Assembly: GCA_963768025.1 (NCBI GenBank) | Contig: CAVYGM010000010.1 | Location: 310,001-374,000, forward strand | Reading direction: 5' to 3' | DNA length: 64,000 bases | Source: CAVYGM01 sp963768025 | Lineage (GTDB): Bacteria > Bacteroidota > Bacteroidia > Cytophagales > Spirosomataceae | Shown here: positions 1 to 7,615 of the stretch, one piece after another | How positions within the stretch are numbered: position 1 is the first letter of the stretch | Layout: the number at the start of each line of letters is the position of its first letter | Translations under genes and position numbers: made by a program | Notes under the pieces: generated by a model | Databases searched by the model: none | Told to the model about the DNA's origin: nothing | Seen by the model: the letters and a program-made list of their open reading frames with translations, nothing else

Positions 1-186
1 CACGTAGTTGCGAAGCAGATCGTTAAACTCCGCCTGAAAATCAGGACTGGCTATTATATCCAGATAGGTGTTGCGGAGTTCTTCCACGTTAGGGTACAGC
101 ATTTCGGGAATAAAGGCTCCGCCAAATATGCCGTAGTATCCGTTGGGATCCACCTGATAAGAAACTTTTTCTGCTAACTCTGCCAT
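1..186 (-). CDS. trpB: Tryptophan synthase beta chain, N-terminal part
   Basis: This is the first 62 codons of TrpB, cut by the window edge. The reading frame starts at an ATG one base after the trpF stop and carries the family N-terminus: a short lead, then the YYGIFGGAFIPEML stretch and the region that packs against the alpha subunit. TrpB uses PLP to condense indole with serine to give tryptophan. The PLP lysine and catalytic core lie outside the window. It is the last visible gene of the trp operon, and trpA would be expected next to the left. Confidence 0.93.
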   Translation of the reverse strand, partial: MAELAEKVSYQVDPNGYYGIFGGAFIPEMLYPNVEELRNTYLDIIASPDFQAEFNDLLRNYV

Positions 187-187
187 A

Positions 188-838
188 TTACATTTCTATT
201 TCTTCCTCTTGCTTGACACGTATCTTGTCGATGAGTTTTTGGATTTGGGCAATGTCTTTAAGACCGGGTTCCTGTTCGAAGCAGCTATTGATGTCAATGC
301 CATAGATTCGAAAGCTATGGGTAAGTTCGATCAACTGGTCAATGTTATCCAAACTGATGCCCCCGCTGAGCAGAAAAGGTTTTTCCTGGTCGTACTTGCG
401 GAGGATGCTCCAATCAAAGGAAACACCATTGCCACCCGGCTGAGTACCTTTTGTATCAAACAAAAACAAATCACAAAAAGGTTTGTAATTGTTCAACATC
501 GCGAAATTAAAAGAGGAATCCACCGAGAAAGCCTTAATGACATTGAGACCTTTCTGACGGAGAATCCGGCAAAAATCTGGTAGCTCATTTCCGTGCAACT
601 GCACGTATTGCAAGTCGTACTGCCGGGCCATGCTCATGATGTAGCCGGGGCTGGAATTGACAAAAACCCCCACTTTTTTGATGGAGGAAGGAATGGCCCG
701 AATAAGTTTTTCATCCAAACCCTCACCGACATACCGAGGGGATTTATCATAAAATATAAATCCAATAAAATCGGGTTTCAGGGGTATTAATTCTTTGATA
801 TTGGTGGATTCACGCATCCCGCATACTTTCAATTTCAT
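188..838 (-). CDS. trpF: Phosphoribosylanthranilate isomerase
   Basis: The 216-residue protein is full length for TrpF, a cytosolic TIM barrel that performs the Amadori rearrangement of phosphoribosylanthranilate in tryptophan synthesis. It opens with the family motif KVCGMRE, placing the catalytic Cys at residue 6. The general acid Asp is at about residue 128, in FDTKGTQPGGNG, next to the phosphate-binding glycines. It overlaps trpC by 4 bases (ATGA) and is followed one base later by trpB, so it is translationally coupled within the operon. Confidence 0.95.
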   Translation of the reverse strand: MKLKVCGMRESTNIKELIPLKPDFIGFIFYDKSPRYVGEGLDEKLIRAIPSSIKKVGVFVNSSPGYIMSMARQYDLQYVQLHGNELPDFCRILRQKGLNVIKAFSVDSSFNFAMLNNYKPFCDLFLFDTKGTQPGGNGVSFDWSILRKYDQEKPFLLSGGISLDNIDQLIELTHSFRIYGIDINSCFEQEPGLKDIAQIQKLIDKIRVKQEEEIEM

Positions 839-1662
839 AGTATAAGGTGGTTATGGTTAAGTTTTTTGAAGAGAGTTGTTTGTAGTTCGCTGAGTGCAGC
901 AGCGGGGTCACTTGTTTTCATGAAGGTTTCCCCGATGAGAAATCCCTGATAACCCGCCTGGAAAAGCTGGATAATCGTGTCGGCATCTTGCAAGCCGCTT
1001 TCAGAAATACGGACGAACGTATCGGGGATTTGCCCTATGAGGTCGAGGGAAGTGTCAATGGAAGTTGTAAAGGTTTTCAGGTTGCGGTTATTGACTCCCA
1101 CCATGTCGACCTCATCGCATAGGCTTTGCGAAAGCTCCTGGCTATCGTGTACTTCGAGTAAAACTTCCATGTCCAATTCGTGCGCTTTTAGGGCGAGCGA
1201 TCTTACCTCTGCCGGACCAAGACAGGCGGCTATTAATAGTATAACGTCGGCACCCAGTGATTTAGCCTCGAAGAGTTGGTATTCGTCCACCATGAAGTCT
1301 TTGCGAAGCATGGGGGTGGTGGGATTGGCCGCGCGGGCTTTGGCAAAATCCTCAAAGGTACCTCCGAAGAACGGGGTATCAGTGAGTACCGACAGGCATT
1401 TGGCCCCGGCGGCGGCATAGCCAGCCGTCACTACTTCCGGTTTTGCCTGATCGTTGATGATACCTTTGGAAGGCGACTGACGCTTAAACTCCGAGATGAT
1501 GCCCGGCGTGGGAGTATTGAGCAGCGAAGAGACAAGGGATAACCCGGAACGGCCAAACAAAGGGTCTTTTTCAAATTCACGCAGATTCTTCTCGGCTTTG
1601 GCAGCCGCTACTTCCATGCGCTTCTGCGCGATAATTTTATCTAAAATAGTCATCGTACTCAA
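835..1662 (-). CDS. trpC: Indole-3-glycerol-phosphate synthase
   Basis: The 275-residue protein is a TIM-barrel enzyme that closes and decarboxylates CdRP to indole-3-glycerol phosphate. Visible family elements are the substrate-binding ISEFKRQSPSKG block (residues about 56-67), LRKDFMVDEYQ (catalytic Lys on the third strand), LLEVHD, VGVNNRNL and ISESG near the phosphate site. The last codons overlap trpF. The Uma2-like gene lies 13 bases upstream, so trpC is not directly adjacent to trpD as in most Bacteroidota trp operons. Confidence 0.95.
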   Translation of the reverse strand: MSTMTILDKIIAQKRMEVAAAKAEKNLREFEKDPLFGRSGLSLVSSLLNTPTPGIISEFKRQSPSKGIINDQAKPEVVTAGYAAAGAKCLSVLTDTPFFGGTFEDFAKARAANPTTPMLRKDFMVDEYQLFEAKSLGADVILLIAACLGPAEVRSLALKAHELDMEVLLEVHDSQELSQSLCDEVDMVGVNNRNLKTFTTSIDTSLDLIGQIPDTFVRISESGLQDADTIIQLFQAGYQGFLIGETFMKTSDPAAALSELQTTLFKKLNHNHLIL

Positions 1663-1675
1663 TTACCAGAACGGG

Positions 1676-2266
1676 TCAATCTTTGAAAATGTTTGCTACG
1701 TTTAGTTTAAAATCCGGAAATACGTGACTGGTCAGCTCGTCTTCCAGGGTAAAGGGATGTAATCCGATATAAATACCTGTCTCATTCAATATATAGGCCA
1801 GTACTACCTCGTTGGCCGGATCGACGATCCAGTACTCGCGGACGCCATTTTCCTCGTACACCTCAAACTTGTTTTTCATCTCGGTCTGGGAGTTGCCCGG
1901 CGATAGAATTTCAATAATTAAATCAGGAGCGCCGATGGCACCTCTGTCGTCGAGCTTGCTGGGGTCACAGATAACACAGATATCAGGTTGTACCACGGTA
2001 TATATCTTGTCGGAATTGTCGGCTTTGCGGGGTGTGAGACGCACGTCAAAAGGTGCATGATAAATGCCACATGACGAATTACTTATAGAAAAAAGAAGGG
2101 CCTTCAAAATGGAAGTGGAAATCTCTTGATGCCGGCGGCTGGGTGCCGGAGACATTTTGAACAGTTTTCCCTTAATTAACTCTACCCGCTCTTGAAACTG
2201 CCATTTCAGGTAGTCGGCGTAGCTGTACGTTTTGCTTACATCGAGTTGATCCAGGCTTGTGATCAT
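1676..2266 (-). CDS. Uma2 family (DUF820) putative PD-(D/E)xK endonuclease
   Basis: This 196-residue protein belongs to the Uma2/DUF820 family, which has a restriction-endonuclease-like fold. The conserved core is visible as PDLIIEILSPGN followed by the EMKNKFEVYEENGVREYWIVDP block, supplying the Asp/Glu and Lys of the PD-(D/E)xK site. Its start codon overlaps the trpD stop (ATGA) and trpC follows 13 bases later, so it is cotranscribed with and probably coupled to trp genes. No role in tryptophan synthesis is known for the family. A close paralogue sits at 57325-57918 and shares the N-terminal TYSYADYxKWQF motif. Nuclease activity is inferred from the family only. Confidence 0.85.
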   Translation of the reverse strand: MITSLDQLDVSKTYSYADYLKWQFQERVELIKGKLFKMSPAPSRRHQEISTSILKALLFSISNSSCGIYHAPFDVRLTPRKADNSDKIYTVVQPDICVICDPSKLDDRGAIGAPDLIIEILSPGNSQTEMKNKFEVYEENGVREYWIVDPANEVVLAYILNETGIYIGLHPFTLEDELTSHVFPDFKLNVANIFKD

Positions 2267-3252
2267 AAGGCTACCAGTTTGGTAAAGCAGGCCAATGCCC
2301 GCTTGCTTTCAACGGATTCATTTGCTTTCGAAACAGCCTCGGTCAGGCTCAACGACGGATTGGCTGCGTGCAGGGCCAAAGCGGCATTGGCCACTACGGC
2401 CTGTTTCTGTACGGGCGTTGCTTCGTTGTTAAGTACATTCAGGAATATCTGAGCCGATTCGGCTACGGTTTCGCCGCCAGAGAGTTCTTCGGGCCGCACG
2501 GTATCGAGTCCCAGTTGTGAGGGAGTAAGCACGTGCTCGGCGTGAGCAGAAATAATTTTGAAAGGACCCGTTAAAGATACTTCATCGTAACCGTCCAGGG
2601 CGTGAACCACCATAAACTGTGTGTCGGTTTGTTGGTAAAGATACGCATAAAGTCTTGCTAATTCAAGGCTGAACACCCCCGCTAGCTGCTTTTTGGGGAA
2701 GGCCGGGTTGACCAGCGGTCCCAGCATATTAAAGAAGGTTTTTACGCCAAGCTCACGCCTTACCGGAGCTACATTTTTCATAGCCGGATGAAAAAGTGGC
2801 GCGTGCAGAAAACACACCCCTGCCTGATCAATGGCGCGTTCAAGGAAACTCTGATCGTTGCTGAATTTGACGCCCAGGTACTCAAGCACGGTAGAGGATC
2901 CGCACAGCGATGACACCCCATGGTTGCCGTGCTTAGCCACCCGCTGTCCGGCACCGGCGACCACAAAGCAGGACAGGGTAGAGATGTTGAAGGTATCTTT
3001 ACCATCGCCACCCGTGCCACAGACGTCCATGGGGTCATAGTCGGCCAGATCAACAGCCACGCAGAGTTCCAGCATGGCGTCGCGAAAGCCTTCCAACTCG
3101 GCCACGGTAATGCTTCGCATGGCGTAGATGGTCAGGAAGGCCGCTATCTGCGAGGTATTATAGTCTCCCTTGGCGATACCCATCAGTACTTCCTTAGATT
3201 GCTCTTTGGTGAGGGCTTTGTACTCAAAAAGGTGGTTCAGTATTTTTTTCAT
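2263..3252 (-). CDS. trpD: Anthranilate phosphoribosyltransferase
   Basis: The 329-residue protein matches full-length TrpD, which transfers phosphoribose from PRPP to anthranilate. The PRPP/Mg site DVCGTGGDGKDTFNIST is at about residues 76-92 and the anthranilate-side loop KHGNHGVSS at about 107-115. It lies 150 bases downstream of trpG, the only sizable gap inside the operon. I see no convincing promoter or hairpin in that gap. Its stop overlaps the Uma2-like gene. Confidence 0.95.
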   Translation of the reverse strand: MKKILNHLFEYKALTKEQSKEVLMGIAKGDYNTSQIAAFLTIYAMRSITVAELEGFRDAMLELCVAVDLADYDPMDVCGTGGDGKDTFNISTLSCFVVAGAGQRVAKHGNHGVSSLCGSSTVLEYLGVKFSNDQSFLERAIDQAGVCFLHAPLFHPAMKNVAPVRRELGVKTFFNMLGPLVNPAFPKKQLAGVFSLELARLYAYLYQQTDTQFMVVHALDGYDEVSLTGPFKIISAHAEHVLTPSQLGLDTVRPEELSGGETVAESAQIFLNVLNNEATPVQKQAVVANAALALHAANPSLSLTEAVSKANESVESKRALACFTKLVAL

Positions 3253-3402
3253 GAATAGTAGGTAGCCAGTAGGTTGTTAGCATTTAGTAAAGGTGTCATT
3301 GCCTAACATAGGTTGATTATTCTTTAAAAGAAAAAAAGATTAGTTTGTTGATATTCAGCAAATTGGTATTTAATAAGAGATAACCAATTAACCAATAGCC
3401 AC

Positions 3403-3969
3403 CTAGGCGTCAAGCCAGTTTTGGAGCATTTCTTTTCCGTGCTCGGTCAATACCGACTCGGGATGAAACTGCAATCCTCGTACATCGTACTGCTTATGCG
3501 CCAGCCCCATTACCCTCCCCTGTTCGTCTATAGCGGTGACGGTCAGGGTATCGGGAACACTCTCAGGAATTACCGTCCAGGAGTGATAGCGCCCTACCTG
3601 AATCTCCGTGGGCAAGCCCCGGAAGATTCGCTCGGAGGAATCAGTCACGATGGCTTTGTCGCTGATGCCGTGCAGTACCTCCGACATGTTTTCGAGGGTA
3701 CCGCCGAATACCTCCCCGATGCCCTGATGACCCAGGCAAATCCCCAGGATACTTTTGGAGGATGCGTATTCTTTTACAAGATCCAGCATGATCCCCGCTT
3801 CGGACGGAATGCCGGGGCCGGGCGAGAGCAGAATTTTATCATAGCCACCTACGGCTTCCAGCGAAATTTTGTCGTTGCGGTATACCTCCACCTGATCGTG
3901 CAGCTCGCGCAGGATGTACACAAGGTTGTACGTGAACGAATCGTAATTATCTAAAACCAGAATTTTCAT
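3403..3969 (-). CDS. trpG: Anthranilate synthase glutamine amidotransferase subunit
   Basis: The 188-residue protein is a class I glutamine amidotransferase that supplies ammonia to TrpE. The nucleophile Cys78 sits in GICLGHQG, the oxyanion region in LLSPGPGIPSEAG, and the His169/Glu171 pair in QFHPES near the C-terminus. It is a stand-alone subunit, not fused to trpD. In many bacteria the same type serves p-aminobenzoate synthase, but the position directly after trpE argues for tryptophan synthesis here, possibly shared. Confidence 0.94.
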   Translation of the reverse strand: MKILVLDNYDSFTYNLVYILRELHDQVEVYRNDKISLEAVGGYDKILLSPGPGIPSEAGIMLDLVKEYASSKSILGICLGHQGIGEVFGGTLENMSEVLHGISDKAIVTDSSERIFRGLPTEIQVGRYHSWTVIPESVPDTLTVTAIDEQGRVMGLAHKQYDVRGLQFHPESVLTEHGKEMLQNWLDA

Positions 3970-4005
3970 GAGAAAAAAAAATAGTACTAGGGATTGAGAT
4001 GAGGA

Positions 4006-5418
4006 TCAAATTGTTTCGGCTACTTCGATGGCTTTCCGTAAAGCGGCCAACTTATTATTGACCTCGTTGAGCTCGCTTTCAACGTTCGACTTGGCCACTA
4101 CGCCCATACCCGCCCGGAAAAACAAAGTATTGTCTTTGCTCAGGAAGGTTCGGATGGCGATGGCGTGGTTGAAATCTCCATTGAAATCCATGAAGCCAAT
4201 AGCTCCGCCGTAAATACTCCGGTTGCTGGTTTCGAGTCCGTTGATAATCGTCATAGCGTTGTGCTTGGGTGCGCCCGAAAGCGTGCCGGCCGGGAAGGTA
4301 TCCGCTACCAGTTGCAGTGGATTGGTACCGGCTTTCATCGTGCCCGTCACTTTCGACACGAGGTGGATGACGTGGGAGTAGAATTGAACTTCCTTGTAAG
4401 TTACCACCTTCACTGAGTCGCAGCTGCGGCTAAGATCGTTGCGGGCGAGGTCCACCAGCATCACGTGTTCGGCGGTTTCCTTGGGATCGTTGAGGAGTTG
4501 CTGAGCTGCCTCGGCATCGGCACTGTCGTCGCCGGTGCGTTTGAAGGTACCCGCTATGGGGTGAATTTCGGCCTGCCCATTCTTAATAAAGATTTGTTTC
4601 TCGGGCGAAGATCCGAAGATCTTATAATTGCCGTAATCGAAATAAAACAGGTAGGGCGAAGGATTGATGGAACGCAAAGCCCGGTACACATTGAATTCGT
4701 CACCCAGAAAATTTCGCTGAAAGCGCCGCGAGGGCACGATCTGAAACACATCGCCGCGGTGGCAGTGGTCTATGCAGGTCTGGATCACGCCCCGCATTTC
4801 GTCGTCGGTTACGTTAGACGATTCTTCCGAGGTAGTTTTGAAGGTATAGGTGGGGAAATTGCGGTTTTTGATTAGTACTTCTATCTGTTCGAGTCCCTCG
4901 GCAGATGGTTGTATTCCATAATTATGTTCAAAAATGTAAAGCTCGTCTTTGAAATGATTGATGGCAATGACGTAGCGGTATACCTGATACAGAATCTGAT
5001 CAATGGCTGTTTCGGGTGAGGCGGGTTGAATGGTGATGTCCTCAAAGTAAGCGACGGAGTCGTAGGTCATGTGCCCAAACAAGCCATTGGTTATAAAGGG
5101 AAACGAGTTAGGCTCAGACTGGAACCGCTGGGCAAACGCCTGCAGTACCGATACCGCATCTTTGGGTTGGGCTAGCGTGATACTTTCAAGGGTACCATCC
5201 GGGAAAAGCTGCTCTACCTTGCCATTATTGAGCGTAAAAGAAGCCACCGGATCGCAACAGATGTACGAAAATGTGTTGTCATTGCCGTGGTAATCAGAGC
5301 TTTCTAGAAGGAGGGTATTGACAAAACGGTCGCGGAGTTTGAGATAGATAGATACGGGCGTCAGGGTATCGGCCAATAGCTTTTTGTGGCGCGTGGTAAT
5401 AGAGTAGGTGGTTGGCAT
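4006..5418 (-). CDS. trpE: Anthranilate synthase component I
   Basis: The 470-residue protein makes anthranilate from chorismate and ammonia. The N-terminal feedback-inhibition element LLES is at residues 37-40, so tryptophan allostery is expected. The chorismate-binding half shows VPSRRF, HPIAGTFKRTG, VDLARNDLSR and the FPAGTLSGAPK and YGGAIGF blocks. As first structural gene of the operon it is preceded by about 100 bases containing the leader terminator, with the leader peptide further upstream, so its transcription should fall when charged tRNA-Trp is plentiful. Confidence 0.95.
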   Translation of the reverse strand: MPTTYSITTRHKKLLADTLTPVSIYLKLRDRFVNTLLLESSDYHGNDNTFSYICCDPVASFTLNNGKVEQLFPDGTLESITLAQPKDAVSVLQAFAQRFQSEPNSFPFITNGLFGHMTYDSVAYFEDITIQPASPETAIDQILYQVYRYVIAINHFKDELYIFEHNYGIQPSAEGLEQIEVLIKNRNFPTYTFKTTSEESSNVTDDEMRGVIQTCIDHCHRGDVFQIVPSRRFQRNFLGDEFNVYRALRSINPSPYLFYFDYGNYKIFGSSPEKQIFIKNGQAEIHPIAGTFKRTGDDSADAEAAQQLLNDPKETAEHVMLVDLARNDLSRSCDSVKVVTYKEVQFYSHVIHLVSKVTGTMKAGTNPLQLVADTFPAGTLSGAPKHNAMTIINGLETSNRSIYGGAIGFMDFNGDFNHAIAIRTFLSKDNTLFFRAGMGVVAKSNVESELNEVNNKLAALRKAIEVAETI

Positions 5419-5452
5419 GATCAGATAAGCAGGTTATTAGGAAAATCAGGAT

Positions 5453-5495
5453 AAAAAAAGCGGCTCGCCGTTCCGATGAACAGCGAGCCGCTTTT
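5453..5495 (-). terminator. trp attenuator terminator hairpin
   Basis: Read on the minus strand, AAAAGCGGCTCGC and its complement GCGAGCCGCTTTT enclose an inner GTTC/GAAC extension with an ATCG loop, giving about 17-18 base pairs. A run of seven T follows. It lies between the leader peptide stop and trpE, where an attenuator belongs. The loop-side GTTCATC (5475-5481) is complementary to GATGAAC at 5536-5542 in the leader, which gives a mutually exclusive antiterminator pairing. Confidence 0.9.
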
Positions 5496-5515
5496 GCGTT
5501 TTATAATATTCTTGA

Positions 5516-5590
5516 TCACGCATAAAGGAAGGTCGGTTCATCTCGAAGAGAGGAACGCCACCACCATGCATTGTTCAAGGATTGAGTCAT
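5516..5590 (-). CDS. trpL: trp operon leader peptide
   Basis: A 24-codon open frame starts at ATG 5590 and ends at TGA 5516-5518. Codons 9-11 are TGG TGG TGG (5558-5566), three consecutive tryptophans. The frame lies between a good promoter and the attenuator hairpin upstream of trpE. Scarcity of charged tRNA-Trp would stall a ribosome at the Trp codons, freeing the downstream GATGAAC segment to pair with the terminator's loop side and allow readthrough. Trp-codon leader peptides are the known hallmark of ribosome-mediated attenuation. The pairing scheme is my reading of the sequence and has not been folded by computer. Confidence 0.9.
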   Translation of the reverse strand: MTQSLNNAWWWRSSLRDEPTFLYA

Positions 5591-5630
5591 TTTTGAAAAA
5601 TAGTATTTTGACTTCTTTCGTTTGTCGCTG

Positions 5631-5663
5631 CAAATATAGACCAAGGAAAATGAGAGTACCAAA
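5631..5663 (-). promoter_or_regulatory. trp operon promoter
   Basis: On the minus strand, TATATTTG (5631-5638) matches the Bacteroidota minus-7 consensus TAnnTTTG. A TTTG at 5660-5663 sits 21 bases upstream as the minus-33 element. The leader peptide begins about 40 bases downstream. Confidence 0.75.
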
Positions 5664-5805
5664 TAATTCTTCGAAAATAACCCAACCAATGCCGGGGGTT
5701 CCTTTCTTTTATCACTTTTTCTTTTAATTTTTGTACTTCAATCAAGTCCAAAACATTCTTTTGGACAAATGCCTTGGTTACCTAACTTAAATAGAAACCT
5801 ATCGG

Positions 5806-6360
5806 GTGAAACGTTTACTCCTTATCGGTGCCGTTTTTTTGCTGATGCTCAATGCATTGGGGTACTACCCCGTGTACCTGTGCATGCAGCTGAAGGCGCA
5901 GTACGAAATGAAGGAACGCCTCGACTCTCATGCCTTCGGGGAAGATGAGCTTTTTACCATCAAGATCCCCCTGAACCTCCCCTACTGGACCGAAAACCGT
6001 CAGGCACCCGAGCGCATCGAGGGCCAAATCCGCTACAATGATGAATTTTATAAACTCTACAAGCAGGAGCTTGTGGGGGATACGCTGATGGTACTGGCGG
6101 TAAAAGACCACACCGAAAAAGCGATTTTTGACTCTTTGACGGAGTGGGTGAAGATTACGGTAACGGGCCTGCCGGGTACATCAGAAAAAGCAGCGGGCTG
6201 GGTCAGCCACCTGATCAAAGACTATTTTTCCACACAACACCGTACTTACTATCATCTTTATGAGTGGGTAGCCGCCGCGGAGGCGGTATCCCCCCCTACT
6301 CCATTTCATTCCTCCCCATCCTTTCTAATTCTCAGCCCCCCTCCGGAGCTGATTGGGTAA
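5806..6360 (+). CDS. Membrane-anchored protein of unknown function
   Basis: The 184-residue frame begins at a GTG and opens with a hydrophobic segment (residues about 3-22) fitting a signal anchor, followed by a mostly polar domain. I do not recognise a family. The last 30 or so residues are rich in Pro and Ser and look less protein-like than the rest, so the native C-terminus may be altered. The gene lies about 145 bases upstream of the barrel protein at 6506 in the same direction, so a two-gene unit is plausible. Confidence 0.6.
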   Translation: MKRLLLIGAVFLLMLNALGYYPVYLCMQLKAQYEMKERLDSHAFGEDELFTIKIPLNLPYWTENRQAPERIEGQIRYNDEFYKLYKQELVGDTLMVLAVKDHTEKAIFDSLTEWVKITVTGLPGTSEKAAGWVSHLIKDYFSTQHRTYYHLYEWVAAAEAVSPPTPFHSSPSFLILSPPPELIG

Positions 6361-6505
6361 TCGTACATTTCGGGATAGCTTCTCTCCTTTGGTTTCAAAG
6401 CCGTAGGCTATGTACCTGTATTCGGATATATGGTTTTATAAGGCAGATCCGGAGGTACCTTCCCAATCTTTTCTCATTTGTTACCCAATCATTTCCTATC
6501 GGATC

Positions 6506-7612
6506 ATGAAAGCTATTTTATATTCTTTGGTACTTACCATTCTTACACTATCGGTGTCTCTGGGACAAGGCTGTGTGGCCGTACGGCACATGAGTTGTGC
6601 CGCCCCCGGACTCTCTTCATCAGATCTTTTTAAGCAAAAACACAGCAAGTGGCAGGTCAATACCGGCTATCGCTACTTCCGTTCGTTCCGGCACTTTCGG
6701 GGTGATGTACAGGAACACGAGCGCGTTGAGAATCACACGGAAGTGGTCAATTTGTCCCACGCCTTTGATTTGGGCATTAGTTTTCAGCCTACCAATCGCC
6801 TTTCATTTGCGGTAAATATGCCCGTGCTGCATAATGACCGCTCATCACTCTACGAGCACTATGGCAATAGCCTGACGGCCAACCCGGAGCAAAAACGCTT
6901 CCGCACCAAATCGGCGGGCATCGGCGACCTACGGGTTTCGTCGAGCTACTGGCTGGTTGATCCCATGAAGCTGAAAAAATATAACGTAGCGCTGGGCGTT
7001 GGCGTTAAGCTTCCTACGGGGAACTACAACGTGCAGGGCGATTTTCACAAGTTGAATAAAGAAGGCGTTGACTATACGATCACCAAACCCGTGGATCAGT
7101 CGATCCAGCTGGGCGACGGGGGTGTTGGATTCAGCCTGGAAGGTCAGGGATACATTCAGGTAGGTACTACTACTTCTTTTTATGCCAACGGTTTTTATAT
7201 GGTCAATCCCCAGGAGACCAACGGCATCAACCGGAATCCGGCTACGGATCCTAATTTGGTGGATGGCTACTTCTCGGTACCCGATCAGTTTGCGGCCCGG
7301 CTGGGGGTGAACCAATCCCTGTCCTTCTTGAAAGGATTCTCTCTGATGCTCGGTGGGCGCATAGAGGGCGTTCCTTCCCAGGATCTGATTGGCGGCAGCC
7401 GGGGCTTCCGTCGGCCCGGCTACATTGTATCCGTGGAGCCGGGTGTAGCCTACATGAAAAATGGATTTTCGGCGGTGGTATCGGTGCCCGTAGCGGTGTA
7501 CCGCAATCGGACCAAAAGCTTTGCGGATTTGCAGGATCCCACCGGCCAAAAGCACGGCGACGCTGCCTTTGCCGATTATCTGATTTCGGTGAACGTGAGC
7601 CGCTGGTTCTAA
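6506..7612 (+). CDS. Outer-membrane beta-barrel, transporter/porin-like
   Basis: I place the start at the ATG at 6506 because the 21 residues that follow form a clean signal peptide ending in SLGQ, whereas the longer frame from 6410 has no such sequence. The mature protein (about 345 residues) shows alternating amphipathic strands, the repeated turn pattern of a barrel, and a terminal aromatic residue (SRWF), as expected of outer-membrane proteins. It resembles the broad MetA/phenol-degradation-type transporter family. Two Cys close to the mature N-terminus (residues 23 and 31) could bind metal or form a disulfide. Substrate unknown. Confidence 0.7.
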   Translation: MKAILYSLVLTILTLSVSLGQGCVAVRHMSCAAPGLSSSDLFKQKHSKWQVNTGYRYFRSFRHFRGDVQEHERVENHTEVVNLSHAFDLGISFQPTNRLSFAVNMPVLHNDRSSLYEHYGNSLTANPEQKRFRTKSAGIGDLRVSSSYWLVDPMKLKKYNVALGVGVKLPTGNYNVQGDFHKLNKEGVDYTITKPVDQSIQLGDGGVGFSLEGQGYIQVGTTTSFYANGFYMVNPQETNGINRNPATDPNLVDGYFSVPDQFAARLGVNQSLSFLKGFSLMLGGRIEGVPSQDLIGGSRGFRRPGYIVSVEPGVAYMKNGFSAVVSVPVAVYRNRTKSFADLQDPTGQKHGDAAFADYLISVNVSRWF

Positions 7613-7615
7613 AGC

